DNA of 11,893 nt, from positions 1-11,893 of the forward strand of contig JAGLTN010000170.1 of NCBI GenBank assembly GCA_023135255.1, written 5' to 3'. The notes under the pieces were generated by a model. That model was not told the DNA's origin, searched no databases, and saw only the letters and a program-made list of their open reading frames with translations. Below, piece by piece: positions 7,120 to 11,893 of this stretch. Position 1 is the first letter of the stretch, and each line of letters starts with the position of its first letter. The translations under genes and the position numbers were made by a program. The stretch comes from Planctomycetota bacterium. GTDB taxonomy: Bacteria; Planctomycetota; Phycisphaerae; Sedimentisphaerales; Anaerobacaceae.

Positions 7120-9384
7120 TCAATTAGGATCAGTATAGTCTATGGCATCTATAATTCCTGCGTCTATGTACTGACCATCTTTTCTTGTCTGTTTGCAATG
7201 TATCGCTATATAATTTTTTCCTATTTTGAAAGATTCTATTATATTTTTGCTCAAAGGTACAAGAACATAATCTTCGGTGCTATAGGGCAGTCTGTCAACC
7301 ATTATTGAGTTGATATATACTTCTGCGTTGTCATTTTGGTTTATATACAGGTAGGGTTCATTAAAATTCAATGTTTCAAGCTCGAAATTTCTCCTTAACC
7401 AGATATCCTGTGAAGTCCATTTAGTTCTGACTACGGAGCCGAAGGTTTTTGTTCCGAAACCGGCTGGTGCTTTTTTCCATGAAGAAAAATCAAAACCGGG
7501 CTTGTTCCATTTTATATCGGGAGTGGTTGTTGTGTAGCTCCACAAGATTGCCTGTTTTCTTGAGCTTGGTGTTATGGTGTATATTTTTGGTGGTGTTTGT
7601 TGGAGTTTTTTTACAGCGGCTGCAAATTTTTCCAGATTTACTTTGAAGATTTTTCGGTCGTAGGTTATCAGACCATTGATCTCTGTTTCGATATCCGATA
7701 TCTGAGTGTATATTGCGGCGGACAGGCCTATGCTTTTTAATATGTGTGCACCTCTGAGGAGTCTGATGTATTCTTCTGTCAGTTGGTTGGCGGTTTCAAA
7801 ATTGCTGTAGCCCCAGTTCATCTCTTTTTGCCACATATGATCTTCTGTTAGTAATCCCATACCACCTGTTTCACCCATACCGACAGCCCTGTTTGCCTCT
7901 GGTTTGGGGCAGCCCGGCGATGGATAGTTGTGGATGTCTTTGATGTCACCTGCTTTGTTGTTGAGTCCTCCGCTGACTTGATTTACGAGCCTTGTCGGGT
8001 CCTTTTGTTTTACCATTGCAGCAAGTCTTTCGCTGTCAAATTCGCCCCAGCCTTCATTGAAGATAGACCATATTACCACTGAAGGGTGGTTGTAGAGGTT
8101 GTCTATCATTCGGTTGAGTTCTTTTTCGAATTGAGGTTTGTTTTGGGGAGTTTTTTTATTGCTCGGCATATCCTGCCAGACGAGCAGTCCGAGTTTGTCA
8201 CAGTGGTAATACCATCGCCTCATTTCAACTTTTACATGTTTGCGAGAGACATTGAAGCCAAGTGTTTTCATGGTTTCGATGTCATATTTTAGAGCCTGGT
8301 CGGAGGGTGCGGTGTGGATGCCGTCAGGCCAGAATCCCTGGTCGAGTGGGCCGCAAAGGAATATTGGTTTATTGTTGAGGAATATTCTTGTCAGACCATC
8401 GTTGTCTTTGCCGAGGGAGATTTTCCGCATGCCGAAATAGCTTTTTACTTCATCGACTATTTGGTCTTGTTTGTCTCTGAGTGTTAGTTCGAGGTCGTAA
8501 AGAAAAGGGTCGTCGGGCGACCAGAGTTTTGGGTTTTTGATTTTCAAAAAGATTTTTTGTCCTGCAGGAACGGTTTGGTTATCTTTTGTGGAGAGGCCTT
8601 GTTTTGCTTTTGCGTGGATTTTATAACCAGAGGCATCACTTGAATATATCACCTCTACTTTTAACTGTTGGTTGTCGATATCGGGAGTTAATTTTATATT
8701 TTTGATATAAGTCTGCGATACTGGTTCGAGCCAGACGCTTTGCCAGATGCCGGTTGTTGAGGTGTATCGGCAGCCATGTGTTTGGGGTGTGGTGTATTGT
8801 TTTCCGCAGGGCTGGGATCCTTCTTGCGATGGGTCCCATACGGAGATGACAATTTCCTGCTGCGTGTCTTTGGTAAGGTGTTTGGTTATGTCAAAGGTGA
8901 ACGGGTGGTATCCACCTCTATGTGAGCCGATCATTTTTCCGTTGAGCCAGACTGTGGTTTCCCAGTCGACAGCGTCAAAATGGAGAAGTATTTTTTTACC
9001 GATCCATTTGCTATTTACGCTGAATTTTCGTTTATACCAAAGGCGGTTTGGTTTGTTTACTGGCTTGGCTACACCTGAAAGCGCTGACTCTACGGGGAAT
9101 GGTACTAAAATCTGCCCGTCAAAATTTTCCGGTTTTAAGCTGGCGGTTGGTCTTATAGCGTATTCCCAAAGGCCGTTGAGAGATTGCCAATCTTTGCGTA
9201 CCATCTGTGGGCGAGGGTATTGCCGGTGAGCGTTATCAGCAGTTACAGAATCTGTCCAGATGGTGTTTAAGGGGCCTTTAGCCTTTTGCCATTTAGCCGA
9301 TGCAGAAGAAGATGAAAGCAAGATCATGGCGGTAATGCAACAGCTAAGACAGGCTGTTTTGAAAAGCTTTGTTTTAAATACCAT
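7120..9384 (-). CDS. Exported GH2 family glycoside hydrolase (beta-galactosidase/glucuronidase type)
   Basis: A 754-residue retaining beta-glycosidase of family 2. A Sec signal peptide (residues 1-30) probably ends SASA before Lys31. Domains in order: an N-terminal sugar-binding jelly roll (about 65-220, with QSLNGLWEYAI, LWYKRKF, and VWLNGKMIGSHRGGYHPF), an Ig-like sandwich (about 225-320), a TIM barrel (about 325-600), and an extra C-terminal beta-sandwich resembling a carbohydrate-binding jelly roll (about 610-750). The barrel has RKHVKVEMRRWYYHCDKLGL at 381-400. The acid/base is probably Glu444 in SIFNEGWG. The nucleophile is probably Glu505 in MGETGG, where many GH2 enzymes have an SEYG or EFGG-like motif. 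The start codon has AGGAG nine bases upstream. It is the first gene of a unit with GH27. GH2 includes several activities; beta-galactosidase is suggested by context only. Confidence 0.88.
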   Translation of the reverse strand: MVFKTKLFKTACLSCCITAMILLSSSSASAKWQKAKGPLNTIWTDSVTADNAHRQYPRPQMVRKDWQSLNGLWEYAIRPTASLKPENFDGQILVPFPVESALSGVAKPVNKPNRLWYKRKFSVNSKWIGKKILLHFDAVDWETTVWLNGKMIGSHRGGYHPFTFDITKHLTKDTQQEIVISVWDPSQEGSQPCGKQYTTPQTHGCRYTSTTGIWQSVWLEPVSQTYIKNIKLTPDIDNQQLKVEVIYSSDASGYKIHAKAKQGLSTKDNQTVPAGQKIFLKIKNPKLWSPDDPFLYDLELTLRDKQDQIVDEVKSYFGMRKISLGKDNDGLTRIFLNNKPIFLCGPLDQGFWPDGIHTAPSDQALKYDIETMKTLGFNVSRKHVKVEMRRWYYHCDKLGLLVWQDMPSNKKTPQNKPQFEKELNRMIDNLYNHPSVVIWSIFNEGWGEFDSERLAAMVKQKDPTRLVNQVSGGLNNKAGDIKDIHNYPSPGCPKPEANRAVGMGETGGMGLLTEDHMWQKEMNWGYSNFETANQLTEEYIRLLRGAHILKSIGLSAAIYTQISDIETEINGLITYDRKIFKVNLEKFAAAVKKLQQTPPKIYTITPSSRKQAILWSYTTTTPDIKWNKPGFDFSSWKKAPAGFGTKTFGSVVRTKWTSQDIWLRRNFELETLNFNEPYLYINQNDNAEVYINSIMVDRLPYSTEDYVLVPLSKNIIESFKIGKNYIAIHCKQTRKDGQYIDAGIIDAIDYTDPN

Positions 9385-9419
9385 ATTCTGATTCTCCTGA
9401 TTAATTTTGATTATTGCAG

Positions 9420-9448
9420 ATTATACACAAGTTTAGCACAAACCGAAA
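9420..9448 (-). promoter_or_regulatory. Predicted promoter of the GH2-GH27 unit
   Basis: A perfect TATAAT on the minus strand (9420-9425). At 17-base spacing the -35 position reads TTTCGG (9443-9448), a poor match, so an activator may be needed. Transcription would start near 9413, about 29 bases before the GH2 ATG. Confidence 0.45.
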
Positions 9449-9498
9449 ATAGTTTAATAAAAATGATTTTTTGGAAAAGTCCTTAACTTATATTTTTT

Positions 9499-9526
9499 TT
9501 GCTATTTTACTTATGATGAGTATACT
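9499..9526 (+). promoter_or_regulatory. Predicted promoter of galM
   Basis: TTGCTA (9499-9504) and TATACT (9521-9526) with a 16-base spacer, in an AT-rich region. Transcription would start near 9533. The -10 box lies inside the perfect palindrome GAGTATACTC (9518-9527), a possible regulator site. Confidence 0.45.
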
Positions 9527-9566
9527 CTGCTGTATCGTTAAAGAATTTGACCGCATAATTTATAGC

Positions 9567-9572
9567 AAGGAG
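9567..9572 (+). promoter_or_regulatory. Ribosome binding site deciding the galM GTG start
   Basis: AAGGAG lies seven bases before GTG 9580. The in-frame TTG at 9574 is only one base after it and is too close to be used. Confidence 0.7.
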
Positions 9573-9579
9573 ATTGATT

Positions 9580-10764
9580 GTGAAAACTAAAATGTTTATT
9601 TGTTTGATGATAGCGGCAACTTTGAGTTTTTCCGGCTGTAAAAAGCAATCTCCTGAGGATAAATCAGCTGAACCCAAAGCCAAGGCTGTATCATCGCCAG
9701 CTCAGAAAAAAGGGGATATTGAAACTGCTGGGCTGACGATTACTGTTGAGCCATTTGGCAGGGTAGATGACAAGCCTGTAAACCTTTATACATTGACAAA
9801 TAAAAATGGGATGAGAGTTAAGATAACCAACTATGGGGCAATAGTTACTTCGATTGAGACGGCGGACAAGGATGGCAAGCTTGGCGATATTACGCTTGGA
9901 TATGATAGTTTAGATGGGTATCTCGAAAAGACGCCTTACTTTGGTGCTATTGTAGGTCGGTATGGCAACCGAATTGCTAAGGGCAAATTCACACTTGATG
10001 GTAAGGAATATCAGCTTGCTACTAACGATGGTGAGAATCATCTTCATGGCGGCGTGAAAGGGTATGATAAGGTCGTGTGGTTAGCAGAAGAGACGAAAAC
10101 TGAGGATAGTGTTGGGCTTAAGCTTATATATGTCAGCAAAGATGGCGAGGAAGGGTATCCGGGGACATTGGTTGTTTCTGCTACGTATAGTCTGACAAAT
10201 GAAGATGAACTTAAGATTGCTTATAGTGCTTTTACCGACAAGGCAACGGTTATTAATCTGACGGGTCATAGTTATTTTAACCTTGCTGGTGAGGGCGATA
10301 TTCTTGGTCATGAGTTGAGTTTGGTCGCGGATAATTATACGCCAGTTGATGAGACGCTGATACCGACAGGTGAGATCAAGGCTGTCAAGGGTACGGCGAT
10401 GGACTTTACAACAGCTAAGGCTATTGGTTCAAGGATCGGTGAGGTTGCCGGCGGGTATGACCATAATTATGTACTTAATAGTAGTGACGGGAAACTTGCT
10501 TTAGCTGCACAGCTATATGAGCTGAAAAGCGGCAGAGCGATGGATATTTACACAACAGAACCCGGTATACAGTTTTACAGCGGTAATTTTCTCGATGGTT
10601 CGATAACAGGTAAGGGCGGCAGGGTTTATAAAAAACATTCAGGTTTGTGTCTTGAGACTCAGCATTTTCCGGATTCGCCTAATAAACCTAAATTTCCATC
10701 GGTTGTGCTAAAGCCTGGCCAGATGTACAACCACCTGACAGTTCATAAATTTTACACTAAGTAA
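9580..10764 (+). CDS. galM: Aldose 1-epimerase (galactose mutarotase), lipoprotein
   Basis: A 394-residue mutarotase interconverting the alpha and beta anomers of galactose or glucose. Residues 1-20 form a lipoprotein signal (MKTK, hydrophobic stretch, FSGC), with Cys20 as the likely lipidated residue. A Lys/Pro/Ala/Ser-rich tether runs to about residue 47. The epimerase domain fills the rest. It includes TNYGAIVTSIE near 84, GRYGNRIAKGKF near 126, HLHGGVKGYDKVVW (154-167), NLTGHSYFNLAG (226-237) with probable catalytic His230, YDHNYVL (293-299), and the probable catalytic base Glu359 in CLETQHFPDSPN. Family members in the Leloir pathway are cytoplasmic, so the lipoprotein signal places this one outside the inner membrane, with the exported GH2 and GH27 enzymes encoded divergently. 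The start is GTG. The last 13 bases overlap rsmA tail to tail with no terminator between them. Confidence 0.93.
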   Translation: MKTKMFICLMIAATLSFSGCKKQSPEDKSAEPKAKAVSSPAQKKGDIETAGLTITVEPFGRVDDKPVNLYTLTNKNGMRVKITNYGAIVTSIETADKDGKLGDITLGYDSLDGYLEKTPYFGAIVGRYGNRIAKGKFTLDGKEYQLATNDGENHLHGGVKGYDKVVWLAEETKTEDSVGLKLIYVSKDGEEGYPGTLVVSATYSLTNEDELKIAYSAFTDKATVINLTGHSYFNLAGEGDILGHELSLVADNYTPVDETLIPTGEIKAVKGTAMDFTTAKAIGSRIGEVAGGYDHNYVLNSSDGKLALAAQLYELKSGRAMDIYTTEPGIQFYSGNFLDGSITGKGGRVYKKHSGLCLETQHFPDSPNKPKFPSVVLKPGQMYNHLTVHKFYTK

Positions 10765-11636
10765 TCGCAGCATAGGTTTGCTAAGTTGACATATTGCTGA
10801 GGGGTTATTTCTCCAGGTCTGTCTGTTGGTTTGATTTGACATTTAGAGAATATCCCGGACCAATCGGTGACATTTTTGAGTTTGCCGGTTGCAAATTTGG
10901 TGCTGGCTTTTACCATTTTTCTTCTGTGCTGCATGAAGAGATTTATGATTTGACTTAAAATCGACATGTCCTTTATCAGGTTTACTTTTTCGCTATTTCG
11001 GAGGTAGGTTACAATTGCAGAATCAACTTTCGGTGCGGGCCAGAATACTACCGGCTTTAATTTTTTTATTATTTTGATATCGCCCGTGGCGCTGAGGATA
11101 ATGCTTAAAGTTCCATAATGTTTGCTTCCTGGCGGGGCGGTCATTCTTTCTGCGACTTCTTTTTGTATCGTGACGTACATGCTTTCGACAAATAATTTTC
11201 CGGTAACCAGGTTTATCATTAAAGGCGATGCAGCGGCGTAAGGCAGGTTTGCTACAAGCATGAATCGGCCTTTGGCGTTACTGCGGGCATTTTTTACAGC
11301 TTCCAGGACATCGGGGTTGAGGCTGCTTTTTTTATGGAGTACGTCAGCGTTGATAAATTCGACGTTTTCGAGATCGGCTAACTGTTTCTTCGCTATCTTT
11401 GCGATTTTTGTGTCGATCTCAACAGTGATCACTTTGCCAGCTTGTTCGGCCAGACCCTCGGTGAGGGAACCTGTGCCTGTGCCTACTTCCAGGACGACGT
11501 CATCTATTGTGATTGCGGCGGTGTCGATAATGAAACGCATGATGTTCAGGTCGATGAGGAAGTTTTGGCCGAAACGTTTGTTGGGCCCGATTGCTGAGGC
11601 TGCTAATAGTTGCTGGATTTGGTGTTTAGTTTGCAT
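10752..11636 (-). CDS. rsmA: 16S rRNA (adenine1518-N6/adenine1519-N6)-dimethyltransferase
   Basis: A 294-residue RsmA (KsgA) protein. It dimethylates two adjacent adenines in the terminal helix of 16S rRNA using S-adenosylmethionine during late small-subunit assembly. Signatures: NKRFGQNFLID (19-29); the SAM-binding motif I EVGTGTGSLTEGL (50-62); VEID (72-75) for the ribose-binding acidic residue; NADVL (96-100); the catalytic NLPY motif (130-133, followed by AAASP); and FWPAPKVDSAIV (198-209). A C-terminal helical domain follows. Length is slightly above the usual 260-280, partly from a longer loop near residues 103-123. The ATG comes one base after the stop codon of pdxA, so the two genes are surely co-transcribed. 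The ribosome site is weak (GAG in the end of pdxA), suggesting translational coupling. The 3' end overlaps galM by 13 bases. Confidence 0.95.
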   Translation of the reverse strand: MQTKHQIQQLLAASAIGPNKRFGQNFLIDLNIMRFIIDTAAITIDDVVLEVGTGTGSLTEGLAEQAGKVITVEIDTKIAKIAKKQLADLENVEFINADVLHKKSSLNPDVLEAVKNARSNAKGRFMLVANLPYAAASPLMINLVTGKLFVESMYVTIQKEVAERMTAPPGSKHYGTLSIILSATGDIKIIKKLKPVVFWPAPKVDSAIVTYLRNSEKVNLIKDMSILSQIINLFMQHRRKMVKASTKFATGKLKNVTDWSGIFSKCQIKPTDRPGEITPQQYVNLANLCCDYLV

Positions 11637-11637
11637 T

Positions 11638-11893
11638 TTACGGACTCGTAGCGATCTTCTGGTTAGCTTTTTTTGTATTAGCCATTTGAATTGCGGTTAT
11701 TATTGCGGACTTCATACTTGCCGGGTTAGCTATGTTTTTGCCTGCTATTTCAAAAGCTGTTCCGTGTGCGGGTGAGGTTCTGATTATCGGGATACCCAGG
11801 GTGACGTTAACGGCCTTCTTTGGTGCGAGCAGCTTGATGGGGATCATTCCCTGGTCGTGGTACATTGCGACGACGGCGTCGAATTCGCCGGAG
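11638..11893 (-). CDS. pdxA: 4-hydroxythreonine-4-phosphate dehydrogenase, C-terminal part
   Basis: The last 84 or so residues of PdxA; the gene continues beyond the window end, and the frame is open to the last base. PdxA oxidises 4-phosphohydroxy-L-threonine in the DXP-dependent route to pyridoxal phosphate. The visible part holds [20 protein letters not shown], whose His matches the third metal-binding His of the family (His266 in E. coli PdxA). It also holds [20 protein letters not shown], which binds substrate phosphate and closes the active site. The final residues are Lys/Asn-rich. The pdxA-rsmA order is the same as in Escherichia coli and many other bacteria. Confidence 0.95.
   Translation of the reverse strand, partial: SGEFDAVVAMYHDQGMIPIKLLAPKKAVNVTLGIPIIRTSPAHGTAFEIAGKNIANPASMKSAIITAIQMANTKKANQKIATSP

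Noticed and set aside
8747..9229. Open frame of 160 codons on the plus strand within the GH2 gene
   Set aside because: It is antisense to conserved GH2 jelly-roll sequence, and its product shows no domain or signal pattern.
9574..9579. TTG 9574 as the start of galM
   Set aside because: It is one base from the ribosome site; GTG 9580 has ideal spacing.
11260..11775. Open frame of 171 codons on the plus strand across rsmA and pdxA
   Set aside because: Both opposite genes are certain from conserved motifs; the frame is a by-product of their codon use.
1..11893. tRNA genes, CRISPR arrays, insertion sequences, attachment sites or a defence system
   Set aside because: No direct repeat arrays, transposase motifs, tRNA-like cloverleafs or known defence domains were recognised by reading both strands.

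Overview
This window looks like a chromosomal segment of an anaerobic or facultative Planctomycetota bacterium, most likely class Phycisphaerae. The assignment is an inference from gene content. There is a prepilin-like protein with an H-X9-DG C-terminal motif, a SpoIVB-type S55 protein, a secreted beta-propeller protein with an Asn-Asp-Pro-rich insert, and a dense set of exported glycosidases. Base composition is moderate, somewhat below 50% GC by eye. No tRNA, rRNA, insertion sequence, CRISPR array or phage gene was found.

Left block (1-4696, plus strand): three genes closely spaced in one direction. The first is the C-terminal part of an S55 peptidase-like protein, cut by the window start. 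The second is an exported protein that I read as a seven-bladed beta-propeller followed by Ig-like domains. The third is the alpha (iron-sulfur) subunit of a class I fumarase or tartrate dehydratase. The beta subunit is not in the window.

Middle block (4686-9384, minus strand): a lone H-X9-DG prepilin-like gene with its own promoter, overlapping the fumarase gene tail to tail. Next comes a probable two-gene unit read leftwards, a GH2 glycosidase followed by a GH27 alpha-galactosidase-like enzyme, closed by a strong intrinsic terminator at 5578-5611.

Right block (9385-11893): a divergent promoter region of about 190 bases separates GH2 from a lipoprotein aldose 1-epimerase (GalM type) on the plus strand. 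The two glycosidases and the mutarotase all carry export signals. Together they look like an extracytoplasmic module that frees galactose or related sugars from glycans and equilibrates the anomers before uptake. No transporter or intracellular sugar pathway is in view. The window ends with the conserved pair pdxA (partial) and rsmA on the minus strand; rsmA overlaps galM tail to tail.

I see no clear-cut new defence or mobile system. The most unusual parts are the exported S55/propeller pair placed just before a cytoplasmic Fe-S enzyme subunit, the apparently reordered S55 motifs, and the exact 42-residue periodicity of the propeller, broken by two charged inserts.
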